Assembly: GCF_023736115.1 (NCBI RefSeq)
Contig: NZ_JAKQZC010000005.1
Location: forward strand, 62,001 to 126,000
Direction of reading: 5' to 3'
DNA: 64,000 nt
Source: Salinicola avicenniae
Lineage (GTDB): Bacteria > Pseudomonadota > Gammaproteobacteria > Pseudomonadales > Halomonadaceae
Below the pieces are notes generated by a model. It saw only the letters and a list, made by a program, of their open reading frames with translations, made no database searches and was not told the origin of the DNA. A program made the position numbers and the translations under genes. Positions 37,171-48,728 of this stretch are shown piece after piece (within the stretch, counting starts at the first letter, position 1; every line of letters starts with the position of its first letter).

Positions 37171-37812
37171 TCAGTCAGCCGGCGAGAAAGTGGGCTGAAT
37201 GCGGATACCGCTTGTCTGATCGGCACGGCTGACGGTACAGCCCATGTCGTTCACGCGTCCATCCTTGAGTCCGTAGACCCAGCCATGGACCGAGAGGGGT
37301 TGCCCCCGCTCCCAGGCGCGTTGAATGATCTTGGTTCGGCAAAGGTTAGCGACCTGCAGGCGAACGTTGTGTTCGCACATGCGATCAACCTGTTCCTCCA
37401 GTGGCAGGGCTTCCAACTGGGGACGGTGTTGCTGGTAGAGCTCGCTGATACTGTGCAGCCAGTAATCGACGATGCCGTGTTCGCCGCCGGTGATGGCTGC
37501 CTTGACGCCGCCGCAGCCGTAGTGACCGACGACCATGATGTGCTTGACCTTGAGGACGTCGACCGCGAACTGAACGACGGACAGAGCGTTCATATCGTTG
37601 TGATAGATCAGGTTGGCGACGTTGCGGTGAACGAAGACTTCACCGGGTGGCAGGTCGACGATCTGGTTGGCCGGCACACGACTGTCGGAGCAGCCGATCC
37701 ACAGATAATCAGGGTTCTGCTGCGTGGAGAGGCGCGGGAAGAACTCCGGATCCTGCTGCTGAATCTTGTCGGCCCACTGCCGATTCTGCTCGAGAAGGGT
37801 TTCGATGCTCAT
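37171..37812 (-). CDS. can: Beta-class carbonic anhydrase
   Basis: 213 residues. It interconverts carbon dioxide and bicarbonate. Zinc ligands and catalytic residues are in place: C41, D43 and R45 in CSDSR, then H97 and C100 in VVGHYGCGG. The E. coli Can-like N-terminus reads MSIETLLEQNRQWADKI. It is divergent from glutathione reductase. Bicarbonate supply may matter for growth at ambient carbon dioxide and in alkaline saline habitats, which is inference. Confidence 0.95.
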   Translation of the reverse strand: MSIETLLEQNRQWADKIQQQDPEFFPRLSTQQNPDYLWIGCSDSRVPANQIVDLPPGEVFVHRNVANLIYHNDMNALSVVQFAVDVLKVKHIMVVGHYGCGGVKAAITGGEHGIVDYWLHSISELYQQHRPQLEALPLEEQVDRMCEHNVRLQVANLCRTKIIQRAWERGQPLSVHGWVYGLKDGRVNDMGCTVSRADQTSGIRIQPTFSPAD

Positions 37813-38032
37813 GGGAGTAACCTGAAATACCGGGTTGCGCGAACGTCTAATGTCGCTTTGGAATCAAGAATTCTAGGACATTCCGGCGGCATTTCGTAGT
37901 GAGGCCCTCGCCCGATACGCTGGGTCGGCAGCGTTTTTGTCTTTTTATATCACCTCGATAGTCGCTGGCTTTTCCGCCGCAGGATCGGGACTGGTATCAT
38001 CGCGACATCATTTATCGAGGAGTTGCACTTTG

Positions 38033-39415
38033 GTGAATCACGAGGCGAGTTACGACTACGATCTGTTCGTCATTGGCGCCGGTTCCGGCGGCGTCCGTGC
38101 AGCGCGGACGGCAGCGGCGGCCGGCGCCCGCGTGGCTGTGGCCGAGGATCGTTACCTTGGCGGCACTTGCGTCAACGTTGGCTGCGTACCGAAGAAACTC
38201 TACTCCTACGCGGCGCACTTTCATGATGCGTTCGAGGAGAGCGCTGGCTTCGGCTGGACGCTGGCGCAAGCTCCGAGCTTCGACTGGGCCACGCTGCGTG
38301 ACAACAAGGTCGAAGAGATCAAGCGTCTCAACGGTATCTATAACCGGCTCCTCGATAACGCGGGTGTGACGCTGATCAACGGCCGCGCCAAGGTCGTCGA
38401 TGCGCATGCCGTCGAGATCAACGGTGAGCGGATCAGCGCCGAGAAGATTCTTGTCGCCGTTGGCGGATGGCCCTGGACGCCGGAATTCGAGGGCAGCGAA
38501 CTGACGGTCAATTCGAATCAGGTCTTCGATCTCGATAGTTTCCCCCAGCGCTTCCTCGTGCTCGGCGGTGGCTATATCGCTGTCGAGTTCGCCAGCATCT
38601 TCAACGGTCTCGGTGCCGACACGCATCTGGTCTACCGCGGCGAGCTGTTCTTGCGTGGTTTCGATAATGAAGTCCGCGAATTCACACGCGATGAGATGGC
38701 CAAGAAGGGCGTCAACCTGCACTTCGAGACCAATATTCAGCGTATCCGTCAGGTCGAGACCGGTCTCGAGGTGACGTTGACCGATGGCGAACAGCTCGAG
38801 GTGGACGCTGTGCTGTCGGCGACGGGGCGCAAGCCGCATCTGGCCGGCCTCGGTCTCGACACGCTGGGTGTCGAGCTCAACGCGGACGGTACGCTGAAGG
38901 TCAACGAACGCTACGAGGCCTCCGTGCCCTCGATCCTTGCGCTAGGGGATGTGATCGGCGGTCCGGAGTTGACGCCGGTGGCGCTGGCCGAAGCGATGCA
39001 TCTGGTTCAGCATCACTTTCCCAAGGACGAGAGCGATGGGGCGCCTGGACCACTAGATTACGACGATATCGCGACGGCGGTGTTCTGCCATCCGAATATC
39101 GGCACGGTGGGGCTCTCCGAGGAGGAGGCACGTGCGCGCTACGGGGCGGTGCGCATCTACAGCGCGGATTTCCGGCCGATGAAGCACACGCTGTCGGGCA
39201 GCGACGAACGCTGTCTGATGAAGTTGGTCGTCGACGATACCAGCGACCGTGTGGTTGGCGCCCATATGGTCGGTGAGGAAGCCGGCGAGATCATTCAGGG
39301 CCTGGCTATTGCCGTCAGGGCCAAGCTCACCAAGCGGGATTTCGATGCCACCGTAGGGATTCATCCGACAGCAGCCGAGGAGTTCGTGACCATGCGCAGC
39401 GTGACGCGTCGCTGA
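38033..39415 (+). CDS. gor: Glutathione-disulfide reductase
   Basis: 460 residues. NADPH-dependent flavoprotein that regenerates reduced glutathione. The FAD motif is [13 protein letters not shown] (about 12-24), the redox-active disulfide is C46/C51 in [13 protein letters not shown], the second nucleotide-binding motif is [12 protein letters not shown], and the C-terminal active-site His is in [13 protein letters not shown]. No ATG fits: I choose GTG at 38033 with GAGGAG ten bases upstream. The TTG immediately before it (38030) is an alternative at better spacing, and the frame is open back to 37937. Confidence 0.93.
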   Translation: MNHEASYDYDLFVIGAGSGGVRAARTAAAAGARVAVAEDRYLGGTCVNVGCVPKKLYSYAAHFHDAFEESAGFGWTLAQAPSFDWATLRDNKVEEIKRLNGIYNRLLDNAGVTLINGRAKVVDAHAVEINGERISAEKILVAVGGWPWTPEFEGSELTVNSNQVFDLDSFPQRFLVLGGGYIAVEFASIFNGLGADTHLVYRGELFLRGFDNEVREFTRDEMAKKGVNLHFETNIQRIRQVETGLEVTLTDGEQLEVDAVLSATGRKPHLAGLGLDTLGVELNADGTLKVNERYEASVPSILALGDVIGGPELTPVALAEAMHLVQHHFPKDESDGAPGPLDYDDIATAVFCHPNIGTVGLSEEEARARYGAVRIYSADFRPMKHTLSGSDERCLMKLVVDDTSDRVVGAHMVGEEAGEIIQGLAIAVRAKLTKRDFDATVGIHPTAAEEFVTMRSVTRR

Positions 39416-39439
39416 CACATCGATGTCATCCCGCCCCCT

Positions 39440-39475
39440 GAGAATGGCCGCCGCAAGGCGGCCATTCTCGTTCTG
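39440..39475 (+). terminator. Intrinsic terminator after gor
   Basis: Perfect 13-base inverted repeat GAGAATGGCCGCC / GGCGGCCATTCTC with a four-base loop (GCAA), followed by GTTCT. It begins 25 bases after the gor stop codon. Confidence 0.75.
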
Positions 39476-39530
39476 GCCCCGCCGGCCGCTGACGTTTCCT
39501 GCGGATTTCTTTGACACCGGCTTGTCATTG

Positions 39531-39578
39531 TCATGTTGTCCACGGCTCATGGTGTCCACGGCTCATGTTGTCCACGAC
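39531..39578 (+). repeat. Three tandem 16-bp repeats upstream of ectA
   Basis: TCATGTTGTCCACGGC, TCATGGTGTCCACGGC and TCATGTTGTCCACGAC follow one another without gaps. Each differs from the consensus by at most one base. They lie 150-200 bases upstream of the ectA promoter elements. Confidence 0.9.
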
Positions 39579-39648
39579 GCTTCGCGCCAGACGCTGGGTG
39601 ACTGGCATCATCGAGTCGCCGACGAGGCGGCAACTTGAGATGGGTCGG

Positions 39649-39759
39649 CTAGACTAAGAGCGTCAGCCAAGTTCGGTTTTCAGTATATAAATATTATTTA
39701 TTGAAAGAGCTTGGGTGGATAACCGCCCGTTTGAAGCTTCGCTGACTCGCTGTTATCCT
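39649..39759 (+). promoter_or_regulatory. ectABC promoter region
   Basis: The best element is TTGAAG (39731-39736) with TATCCT (39754-39759) and a 17-base spacer, a sound sigma70 promoter 31 bases before the ectA ATG. Further upstream, CTAGACTAA (39649-39657) resembles the extended -10 of stationary-phase/osmotic sigma38 promoters. In Halomonas elongata ectA is known to be driven by both sigma70 and an osmoregulated sigma38 promoter, so the paired arrangement is plausible. The sigma38 call is weak. Confidence 0.55.
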
Positions 39760-39790
39760 ATCAATCAAATTCGCCATAGCGATCAGGACG

Positions 39791-41688
<1,898 letters not shown>

Positions 41689-41711
41689 GATCGAGCGGCG
41701 TCAACCCGCCC

Positions 41712-41739
41712 CGGCGGCCCTGCGAGGTCGCCGTTTTTC
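41712..41739 (+). terminator. Terminator-like hairpin between ectB and ectC
   Basis: CGGCGGCC (41712-41719) pairs with GGTCGCCG (41726-41733), one G-U pair, loop of six, followed directly by five T. This has the form of an intrinsic terminator placed inside the operon 24 bases after the ectB stop, so it may attenuate ectC. Confidence 0.6.
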
Positions 41740-41783
41740 TGTCATCTCAAGCGTCAATTTCAGCGAAACAGGAGTAGTCATCG

Positions 41784-42179
41784 ATGATCGTTCGCAATCT
41801 GGAAGAGTGCCGCAAGACCGACCGCTTCGTCGAGGCGGAGAACGGCAACTGGGACAGCACCCGTCTGATGCTGGCCGAAGACAACTGCGGTTTTTCCTTC
41901 AATATCACGCGGATTCATCCGGGTACGGAAACCCATATTCACTACAAGAACCATATCGAAGCCGTGTTCTGCTACGAAGGCGAGGGCGAAGTTGAAACCA
42001 TCGCTGATGGCAAGGTCCATACCATCAAGGCCGGCGATATGTATCTGCTGGACCAACACGACGAACATTGGCTGCGAGGGAAGGAGAAGGGTATGACGGT
42101 GGCCTGTGTCTTCAATCCGCCACTGACCGGCCGCGAAGTGCATCGCGAGGATGGCTCCTACGCACCGCCGGAAGATTGA
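41784..42179 (+). CDS. ectC: L-ectoine synthase
   Basis: 131 residues, cupin fold. It cyclises N-gamma-acetyl-diaminobutyrate to ectoine. The region [24 protein letters not shown] (about 48-71) and [16 protein letters not shown] (84-99) are diagnostic. By homology with the structurally studied enzyme, E59, Y87 and H95 are the likely metal ligands. CAGGAG lies 9 bases before the ATG. No ectD hydroxylase or dedicated aspartokinase gene follows in the window, so hydroxyectoine synthesis is not shown here. Confidence 0.97.
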   Translation: MIVRNLEECRKTDRFVEAENGNWDSTRLMLAEDNCGFSFNITRIHPGTETHIHYKNHIEAVFCYEGEGEVETIADGKVHTIKAGDMYLLDQHDEHWLRGKEKGMTVACVFNPPLTGREVHREDGSYAPPED

Positions 42180-42219
42180 GATCTCATTCAAGGCCGCCAT
42201 CCTGAGCAGCCGGAACGTA

Positions 42220-42248
42220 AAAGACCGCCGAATCGGCGGTCTTTTTTT
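42220..42248. terminator. Bidirectional terminator between ectC and cyoE
   Basis: AAAGACCGCCG / CGGCGGTCTTT with a three-base loop, a perfect 11-base stem, followed on the plus strand by a run of T. The leading A-run gives a T-run on the minus strand, so it can end both ectC and cyoE transcripts. Confidence 0.85.
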
Positions 42249-42289
42249 GTTCAAGAGAGGAGAACGTGCTGGTTGTTGCGCCAGGCAAT

Positions 42290-43183
42290 TCAGCCCATCG
42301 TGAACGAGACGAGCGGTTCGGCGACTGGCAGCCGACTGTCGACCGACATCATGACGCTAAGTGCGGTCACCACCATGATCGAAATGCCGAACACCTTACG
42401 CGCCCAGGCCACGTTGTCCGATGCACCGTAGCCACGTAACGTGATACCCAGCCAGTAGAGTCCGACCAGCACGGCAACTACCGCGTAGATCCATCCTGTA
42501 TAGCCGGCCACGCTCAGCATGACCGAGGAAATCACGAACAGGGCCGTGTAGATCACGATGTGGTGCTTGGCCACGCCGATGCCATGCTTGACCGGCAGCA
42601 CCGGAATGGATGCCGAGGCGTAGTCGTTGAAGCGAAATATCGCGATCGCATACGAATGCGGCATCTGCCAGATGCTGAAGATGATCAGCAGGAGCAGGGC
42701 GCCGAGATCGAAGGTCCCCGTGACGGCACAGTAGCCGATCACCGGCGGCGAGGCGCCGGAAAGGCTGCCGATCAGGGTACCGTAGACCGAGTTGCGCTTC
42801 AGGTAGAGGCTGTAGGCGCCGACATAGATCGCGAAGCCGAAGGCGGCGAAACCCGTCGCCAGCGCCGTGGTCTGCCAGGCCAGCAGCCCGAAACCGGCGA
42901 TGCCCAGCAGCGTACCCAACACCAACGCCACGGGGATCGAGATCTGACCCGTCACCATGGCGCGCGTCTGCGTGCGCGCCATGTGCTGGTCGATATCGCG
43001 ATCGATCACGTTATTGAAGACGCAACCGGACGCCACGACCAACGAGGTGCCTAGCACTGCAGCCAGAAACAACAGAGGCTCGAAATGGCCACCGGCGGCC
43101 AGAAAATAGCCGCCGATGACTGTCACGAGATTGCCGAAAATGATGCCGGGTTTGGCCAGCAGCAGATAGGGCTTGAGCGCCAT
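42290..43183 (-). CDS. cyoE: Protoheme IX farnesyltransferase (heme o synthase)
   Basis: 297 residues, UbiA-type prenyltransferase with about nine membrane helices. It makes heme o for the CyoB oxidase. The first prenyl-diphosphate-binding motif is [18 protein letters not shown], preceded by [16 protein letters not shown] at the N-terminus. I start at 43183 ([13 protein letters not shown]), which matches family length; the longer frame to 43237 overlaps cyoD and lacks similarity. It starts eight bases after cyoD ends. Confidence 0.95.
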   Translation of the reverse strand: MALKPYLLLAKPGIIFGNLVTVIGGYFLAAGGHFEPLLFLAAVLGTSLVVASGCVFNNVIDRDIDQHMARTQTRAMVTGQISIPVALVLGTLLGIAGFGLLAWQTTALATGFAAFGFAIYVGAYSLYLKRNSVYGTLIGSLSGASPPVIGYCAVTGTFDLGALLLLIIFSIWQMPHSYAIAIFRFNDYASASIPVLPVKHGIGVAKHHIVIYTALFVISSVMLSVAGYTGWIYAVVAVLVGLYWLGITLRGYGASDNVAWARKVFGISIMVVTALSVMMSVDSRLPVAEPLVSFTMG

Positions 43184-43191
43184 CTGCGAAC

Positions 43192-43527
43192 TTAGCCGCC
43201 GAGCATCATGTTGACGTGGATGTTGTGCATGATCCATAGGGAACCTACAACGATCATCACCAAAATACCGATGGTGAAGACGAACGAGATCACGTTCCAG
43301 CCGCCTTCGGCCTTGGTATTCAGGTGCATGAAGAGGATGAGCTGCACCAGTACCTGCGCGACGGCCGTCACGACGATCGTCACCATCATCACCGGTACGC
43401 TGAAGCTGCCGGTCATGACGACACCGAAGGCGATCAGTGTCAGTACGATCGAGAGTACGAGACCAATGATGTAGGACTTGTAGCTGCCGTGACTGGCGCC
43501 GTCATGTGAAGTGTGAATATCGCTCAT
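43192..43527 (-). CDS. cyoD: Cytochrome bo ubiquinol oxidase subunit IV
   Basis: 111 residues with three membrane helices (about 20-40, 45-67 and 80-102). It is the assembly-assisting small subunit of the oxidase. The [22 protein letters not shown] start and [14 protein letters not shown] loop are typical of CyoD. The start at 43527 is one base from the cyoC stop. The His-rich N-terminus is usual. Confidence 0.95.
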   Translation of the reverse strand: MSDIHTSHDGASHGSYKSYIIGLVLSIVLTLIAFGVVMTGSFSVPVMMVTIVVTAVAQVLVQLILFMHLNTKAEGGWNVISFVFTIGILVMIVVGSLWIMHNIHVNMMLGG

Positions 43528-43528
43528 G

Positions 43529-44146
43529 TCACATGGCTCCAAACAGGTAGACGAATGAGAAGACGCAGATCCAAACGATGTCCAGGAAGTGCCAGAACAA
43601 GCTCAGGCAGAGCATGCGAGGCTTGGTCACGCTGTCCAGTCCCCGCTTGGAAATCTGGATGAACATGATCGCGATCCAGATCAGGCCGAACGTCACGTGC
43701 AGGCCGTGGGTGCCGACCAGCGTGAAGAAGGCTGACAGGAAAGCGCTGCGATCCGGACCGGCACCTTCGACGATCAGGTGATGGAATTCATAGACTTCCA
43801 TCGCCACGAAGCCGAAGCCAAGCAGGAAGGTGACCGCCAGCCATTTCAGGACTGCGCCGCGGTCGCCGGCGTTCTGCGCGAGCGCCGCCATGCCGAAGGT
43901 AAAACTGCTGATCAGCAGCAGGAAGGTCTCGACGAGAACGAAGGGCAGCTCGAAGAGTTCCTTGCCTGTCGGGCCGCCGGCAGTGGCGGTAGCCAACACG
44001 CCGAAGGTCGCGAACAGGGTGCCGAAGATCACCAGGTCGCTCATCAGGTAGATCCAGAACCCGAAGACCTTCATTGCGCTGGCGTCGTGATGCTCATGCC
44101 CGTCGTGGGCATGAGCGTCATGATTGCTGAGAGTGTCGGTTGCCAT
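43529..44146 (-). CDS. cyoC: Cytochrome bo ubiquinol oxidase subunit III
   Basis: 205 residues with five membrane helices, heme-copper oxidase subunit III family. The His-rich N-terminus ([16 protein letters not shown]) leads into [26 protein letters not shown], a family hallmark. It lacks the first two helices of cytochrome c oxidase subunit III, as quinol oxidases do. Two bases separate it from cyoB. Confidence 0.96.
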   Translation of the reverse strand: MATDTLSNHDAHAHDGHEHHDASAMKVFGFWIYLMSDLVIFGTLFATFGVLATATAGGPTGKELFELPFVLVETFLLLISSFTFGMAALAQNAGDRGAVLKWLAVTFLLGFGFVAMEVYEFHHLIVEGAGPDRSAFLSAFFTLVGTHGLHVTFGLIWIAIMFIQISKRGLDSVTKPRMLCLSLFWHFLDIVWICVFSFVYLFGAM

Positions 44147-44148
44147 GA

Positions 44149-46131
44149 TTAAGCCTGCATCTCCAGCCGTTTGTGATATTCACGTTCCGTCCGCTCAACT
44201 TCATCGGCATGCACGTGGTAGTCGATGTCGTCGTTGAAGATGCGGAACATATAGGTCGCGAAAATACCGATCGCGCTGACGCCGACCAGCCACCAGATGT
44301 GCCAGATCAGGGCGAAACCGAAGACGATGCTGATGACGCCGATAATCGGGCCCTCAGTGGTGTTTTTCGGCATGTGAATGTCTTCGAACTTGGTTGCCAG
44401 CTCACGCTTGAAGCCACCCGGCTGCTGCTTCATCTCCCAGAAGCTGTCGATGGAGTCGACGGCTGGCAGGAAAGCGAAGTTGTATTTCGGGGGCGGAGAG
44501 GAAGTGGCCCACTCCAGCGTACGGGCATCCCACGGGTCACCGGTCAGGTCACGATTTTTCTCGCGATCACGAACACTGACAACCAGTTGGATAACGAGAC
44601 AGGCGATACCCAGCGCGATGATGACGGCACCAACCCAGGCAACGATCATCAGCGGCTGCCATTCGGCCTGCTCGTAGGACTGCATGCGACGCATGGCACC
44701 GAAGAAGCTCAGCGCGTAGAGCGGCATGAAGGCAAGGTAGAAACCGACCAACCAGCACCAGAAGGAGCGCTTGCCCCATTTTTCGTTCAGGGTGAAGCCG
44801 AAGGCTTTCGGGAACCAGTAGGTTAGACCGGCCAGCATGCCGAAGACCACGCCACCGATGATGACGTTGTGGAAGTGAGCGATGACGAAGAGGCTGTTGT
44901 GCAGCACGAAGTTCGCGCCCGGCACTGCCAGCATCACACCGGTCATGCCGCCCAGTGTAAAGGTGATAATGAAGCCGATGGTCCAGAGCACCGGAGAGGT
45001 GAACTGAATGCGGCCACGATACATGGTGAACAGCCAGTTGAAGATCTTCACGCCCGTCGGCACGGCGATAATCATCGTCATGATGCCGAAGAAGGCATTG
45101 ACGTTGGCGCCGGCACCCATGGTGAAGAAGTGGTGCAGCCAGACGATAAAGGAGAGTACGGTAATCGCCGCAGTCGCCCAAACCATGGTCTTGTAGCCGA
45201 ACAGACGCTTCTTGGTGAAGGTCGCGATGACCTCGGAGAAGACACCGAATGCCGGCAGGATCAGGATGTAAACTTCGGGGTGGCCCCAGATCCAGATGAG
45301 GTTGACGTACATCATCTGGCTGCCGCCCATGTCATTCGTGAAGAAGTTCATGCCCAGGTAGCGGTCCAGCGTCAGCAGGGCGATCGTCACGGTCAGGACC
45401 GGGAAGGCCAGAATGATCAGAACGTTGGCACAGAGTGCAGTCCAGGTGAAGATCGGCATGCGGAAAAGCGTCATGCCCTTGGTGCGCATCTTCATGATGG
45501 TGACGAAGAAGTTGATACCGGTCAGGGTGGTACCGATCCCCGATATCTGTAACGCCCATATCCAGTAGTCCACACCGACGTCGGGACTGTATTGCAGTTC
45601 CGAGAGTGGTGCATAGGCCAGCCAGCCGGTCTTGGCAAATTCGCCGACGACCAGGGAGATATTGACCAGGACAACGCCCGCCGCCGTCAGCCAGAAGCTC
45701 AGGTTGTTCATGAACGGGAAGGCGACGTCGCGAGCCCCGATCTGCAACGGCACGACCAGGTTCATCAGGCCGATGACCATGGGCATGGCGACGAAGAAGA
45801 TCATGATCACGCCATGGGCGGTGAAGATCTGATCATAGTGGTGGGGTGGTAGATACCCCTCGGCGCCACCAGCCGCTATGGCCTGCTGGGTACGCATCAT
45901 GATCGCATCGGCAAAGCCGCGGACCATCATGACGAGGGCTACGAGGAAATACATGATACCGAGCTTCTTGTGGTCGATCGAGGTGATCCACTCACGCCAC
46001 AGGTAGCCCCACTTGCGATAATAGGTGACGAGCCCGACCACCAGGGCGCCGACGATCCCGATGACCGCCGCCGTCACCATGATGATCGGCTCGTGATAGG
46101 GAATTGAATCTAAGCTGAGTTTTCCGAACAT
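44149..46131 (-). CDS. cyoB: Cytochrome bo ubiquinol oxidase subunit I
   Basis: 660 residues (663 in E. coli), catalytic heme-copper subunit with 15 membrane helices expected. Copper/heme ligands and the Tyr-His cross-link site are in [20 protein letters not shown]; the other copper histidines are in VWLHHFF and the heme histidines in VIAHFHNV; the quinol-side N-terminus YHEPIIM is present. It reduces oxygen to water and pumps protons. The start at 46131 ([12 protein letters not shown]) matches the family; the frame is open further. Confidence 0.97.
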   Translation of the reverse strand: MFGKLSLDSIPYHEPIIMVTAAVIGIVGALVVGLVTYYRKWGYLWREWITSIDHKKLGIMYFLVALVMMVRGFADAIMMRTQQAIAAGGAEGYLPPHHYDQIFTAHGVIMIFFVAMPMVIGLMNLVVPLQIGARDVAFPFMNNLSFWLTAAGVVLVNISLVVGEFAKTGWLAYAPLSELQYSPDVGVDYWIWALQISGIGTTLTGINFFVTIMKMRTKGMTLFRMPIFTWTALCANVLIILAFPVLTVTIALLTLDRYLGMNFFTNDMGGSQMMYVNLIWIWGHPEVYILILPAFGVFSEVIATFTKKRLFGYKTMVWATAAITVLSFIVWLHHFFTMGAGANVNAFFGIMTMIIAVPTGVKIFNWLFTMYRGRIQFTSPVLWTIGFIITFTLGGMTGVMLAVPGANFVLHNSLFVIAHFHNVIIGGVVFGMLAGLTYWFPKAFGFTLNEKWGKRSFWCWLVGFYLAFMPLYALSFFGAMRRMQSYEQAEWQPLMIVAWVGAVIIALGIACLVIQLVVSVRDREKNRDLTGDPWDARTLEWATSSPPPKYNFAFLPAVDSIDSFWEMKQQPGGFKRELATKFEDIHMPKNTTEGPIIGVISIVFGFALIWHIWWLVGVSAIGIFATYMFRIFNDDIDYHVHADEVERTEREYHKRLEMQA

Positions 46132-46135
46132 GACG

Positions 46136-47071
46136 TTACTCCGCTGCCTGCGCACTCATGGGCGTGGACTGCTCCTGTGATTCGTTGTGCTCACCATGAT
46201 TGACCGAGCCATGCGAATCCTGGCCCGACTTGAAGCTCCGGATCAGGTTTTCATAGAGATCAGGCGAGACCTGAGAGAAGTATTCCACCGGGTTGTCGAT
46301 CGACTCTTCTGCCAGTTCGTTGTAGTCCTCCGGGAACATCATGGTCTCGGAAGATTGACCAACCTGGTCGATCCACGCATCGAAATCTTCCTGAGAAGTG
46401 ACGTGCGTATCGAACAACATCTTCGAGAAGCCTTCGCCACTGTAATGCGTGGCACGTCCCGTGAAGGTGCCGATCTCGTTGGCTTCGAGATAGACGTCGT
46501 TGTTCATGCCGGCCATGGCGTAGATCTGGCTACCAAGGGTCGGGATCATGAACGAGTTCATGACGGTGCCCGAGGTCACCCGGAAATGCACCGGGGTATC
46601 GACCGGAAGGGCGATTTCGTTGACGGTCGCGACACCCTGTTCCGGATAGATGAACAGCCATTTCCAGTCGAGCGAGATGGCGTCGATGGTCAGCGTCTCT
46701 TCATCACTCGCGATCGGCTTGTGGGGGTCGTAGGAGTGGGAGGTCTGCCATGTCAGGATGGCCAGGAAGAAAATGATGACCGCCGGAATTGCCCAGACGA
46801 ACACCTCGATGACATTCGAGTGCTCCCAGTTGGGCGTGTATTTCGCAGCCAGGTTGGTCCCGCGGTATTTCCAGGCAAACAGGATGGTCATGACGATGAC
46901 CGGTATCACCACGATCAACATGAGGCCAAAGGCCGTGATGATCAGTGATTTCAGACCCTGGCCTATGTCGCCGGTCGGGTCCATCAGCGCCGAGCCACAA
47001 CCGCTCAGCAATAATGGCGCGGTTAGCCACGTCATCACACTCAAATACTTGAGGGAGTTCCTTTTTCTCAT
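46136..47071 (-). CDS. cyoA: Cytochrome bo ubiquinol oxidase subunit II
   Basis: 311 residues. A lipoprotein signal with LLLSGC places the lipidated cysteine at residue 25. Two membrane helices (about 48-72 and 92-112) are followed by a periplasmic cupredoxin domain ([43 protein letters not shown]) that has no copper site, as in all quinol oxidases. A His-rich tail ends the protein. It is the first gene of cyoABCDE. Start chosen at 47071 for the signal peptide. Confidence 0.96.
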   Translation of the reverse strand: MRKRNSLKYLSVMTWLTAPLLLSGCGSALMDPTGDIGQGLKSLIITAFGLMLIVVIPVIVMTILFAWKYRGTNLAAKYTPNWEHSNVIEVFVWAIPAVIIFFLAILTWQTSHSYDPHKPIASDEETLTIDAISLDWKWLFIYPEQGVATVNEIALPVDTPVHFRVTSGTVMNSFMIPTLGSQIYAMAGMNNDVYLEANEIGTFTGRATHYSGEGFSKMLFDTHVTSQEDFDAWIDQVGQSSETMMFPEDYNELAEESIDNPVEYFSQVSPDLYENLIRSFKSGQDSHGSVNHGEHNESQEQSTPMSAQAAE

Positions 47072-47621
47072 CTCACGACCCCAGTGGAGGAAAGCTTTTC
47101 GGCCCTGCAACAACGGCAAGCCGGCTGCATCATACAGTGCCTGCCAGGGCTGACAACTCAGATGCGACGTCCGGGGCTCGCTCCGGCGTCGGATATCGGT
47201 CGCCAACGAAGTAGGGATTTCGCGGTCGGCATTGTACCCAAAAAATCCCGTCACGCAGACTAACCAGCCATAATCCGTCGAGCAGTGTGTCGATTTGTCG
47301 CAGGGCGTTGTCGTCGTTTGTCAGAGTGCGGCGTCAATGCCCGCCAGAGGCGGCGTAGCCACGATCCAGGCGCCCACAGAGTGTACGCGCCAAGCCGGAC
47401 TGTGGATGCAGAAATCTCATCGATTGTCGTTCGAACCGGAACCTACACGTGGCTGGCTTGTCGCGCGACCTTCGATACGGCGGCCCTGACCGGGTATTGC
47501 CAAAGCGGGCGTGTAGCAGTCGGCTACGATGCCGTGCGCCAGTACCATCTCGCTAACTCGCTCCAAGGAGCCGCATCTGGGCGGGAACCGTAACGACTTG
47601 CGCGCACTGACCTGTATTTCG

Positions 47622-47637
47622 CATAATATATATTATG
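47622..47637. promoter_or_regulatory. AT-rich palindrome, candidate Zur operator
   Basis: CATAATATATATTATG is a perfect 16-base palindrome 145 bases before the chosen zur start. It resembles the AT-rich core of gammaproteobacterial Zur boxes (TTATANTATAA-like) and overlaps probable -10 sequence, so Zur autorepression is plausible. Confidence 0.5.
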
Positions 47638-47730
47638 TTAAATAATGGTTATGACTTTTGATCCCAGGTCCTCCGGTGGCTCCCGCATGACTGAACGCGT
47701 AGACTGTCCGCCTTCTTCAATGAACTTGTC

Positions 47731-47760
47731 GAACGCCCGTTTCTGTCGCAACGGGCGTTC
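47731..47760 (+). other. Perfect ten-base hairpin in the zur leader
   Basis: GAACGCCCGT (47731-47740) and ACGGGCGTTC (47751-47760) are perfect inverted repeats with a ten-base loop. They end 22 bases before the zur ATG and would fold in the leader RNA. No T-run follows. Confidence 0.6.
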
Positions 47761-47782
47761 TACCGTAGCTCCGGAACTTTCG

Positions 47783-48226
47783 ATGCTCGATTCGGATACC
47801 CTGCTCAAGCAGGCAGATCAACAGTGTCAGGAACGCGGCGTTCGTTTCACGCCCATCCGCCGTCGTGTCCTGGAGATGATTTCCAGTACGCCAGGCGGTC
47901 TCAAGGCCTATGATCTGCTGGACCGTCTATCGGACGAACACGCCGCCGCCCGGCCGCCGACCGTCTACCGGGCGCTCGATTTTCTGATCGAACAGGGTCT
48001 GGTGCATCGGATCGAGTCGCTCAATGCGTATATCGCGTGTCCTTGTCCTGATCACGTTCACCGTTTCCAGCTTTTGATCTGCCGCCATTGCGGGCGTGTC
48101 GAGGAGCTGCACCAAGATGCCGTTGGTGAGCTGCTGTCGAGTACGGCGCGAGAACGCGGCTTCACTATCCAGCGTCAGACGATCGAGCTACTCGGGATCT
48201 GCGATGACTGCCGAGAGTCCGCCTGA
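47783..48226 (+). CDS. zur: Fur-family regulator, Zur type
   Basis: 147 residues. The winged helix-turn-helix includes [16 protein letters not shown] and [29 protein letters not shown], which follow E. coli Zur closely ([23 protein letters not shown]). Structural zinc cysteines are in CRHCG and the terminal CDDC. It represses zinc-uptake and zinc-sparing genes when zinc is sufficient. The ATG at 47783 gives the family N-terminus; an open frame to 47645 lacks support. It is followed by hisI after 49 bases. Confidence 0.88.
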   Translation: MLDSDTLLKQADQQCQERGVRFTPIRRRVLEMISSTPGGLKAYDLLDRLSDEHAAARPPTVYRALDFLIEQGLVHRIESLNAYIACPCPDHVHRFQLLICRHCGRVEELHQDAVGELLSSTARERGFTIQRQTIELLGICDDCRESA

Positions 48227-48275
48227 GCGATTCCGCACGCGCCACTACCTGATTTCAAGAGTCACGAGGAATGCC

Positions 48276-48719
48276 ATGTCCGGTCTGTTTCATGAATTGG
48301 AGCGTTCGTCGCCCGGGACTCGCGTCGCCCTGAACGAGTTGCTGGAAGCGGCACGCTGGAATCCGGAAGGCCTGGTTCCGGCCATCGCTCAACAGCACGA
48401 TACCGGTGAAGTGCTGATGATGGCATGGATGAATCGCCAAGCCCTCGAGGAAACGTTGACGAGCCGTCAGGTGTGCTACTGGTCGCGCTCGCGACAGCGA
48501 TTCTGGCGCAAGGGAGAAACCTCCGGCCAGCGTCAGCGGCTGATTGAAGCCCGATTCGACTGCGATGGTGACACGCTGTTGCTCAAGGTCGATCAACAAG
48601 GGCCGGCTTGCCATACCGGACGTCGGGACTGCTTCTATCTGCGTCTGGATGTGGAGCAAGCGGAGGTCGACCAGGCACCGCTGATCTCTCCTGAAGCCCT
48701 TTACGGGCGAGACAGCTGA
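48276..48719 (+). CDS. hisI: Phosphoribosyl-AMP cyclohydrolase
   Basis: 147 residues. It opens the purine ring of phosphoribosyl-AMP in histidine synthesis. The signature [34 protein letters not shown] and the metal site DCDGD (D95, C96, D97, D99) are present, with the zinc cysteines C112 (ACHTG) and C119 (DCF) also kept. CACGAGGA precedes the ATG. It stands alone, without hisE, downstream of zur, a context in which some bacteria keep a second HisI under zinc control. The retained cysteines argue against a zinc-free variant. Confidence 0.93.
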   Translation: MSGLFHELERSSPGTRVALNELLEAARWNPEGLVPAIAQQHDTGEVLMMAWMNRQALEETLTSRQVCYWSRSRQRFWRKGETSGQRQRLIEARFDCDGDTLLLKVDQQGPACHTGRRDCFYLRLDVEQAEVDQAPLISPEALYGRDS

Positions 48720-48728
48720 GCCGAGACG

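Larger units (their letters stand above)
39416..39790. other. gor-ectA intergenic region with terminator, tandem repeats and promoters
   Basis: 375 bases without a gene. In order it holds the gor terminator hairpin (39440-39475), three tandem 16-base repeats (39531-39578), a possible sigma38-type -10 (CTAGACTAA, 39649-39657), an AT-rich run (39682-39712) and a good sigma70 promoter before ectA. Small reading frames here lack start signals and familiar motifs. Confidence 0.6.
47072..47782. other. cyoA-zur intergenic region, 711 bases
   Basis: No gene I can support. It must hold the leftward cyo promoter and the rightward zur promoter. A 102-codon rightward frame (47285-47593) has no ribosome-binding site or recognisable motif. 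A perfect AT-rich palindrome is at 47622-47637 and a perfect ten-base hairpin at 47731-47760. The first about 500 bases look like unannotated GC-rich spacer. Confidence 0.5.

Noticed and set aside
39531-39578. CRISPR-like array
   Set aside because: The repeats are only 16 bases, directly tandem, without spacers, and no cas gene is near.
41689-41783. Sigma54 promoter before ectC
   Set aside because: Looked for because one is reported in Halomonas elongata; I found no GG-N10-GC pair in a good TGGCAC/TTGC context.
47285-47593. 102-codon rightward frame between cyoA and zur
   Set aside because: No start signal and no recognisable similarity; composition looks non-coding.
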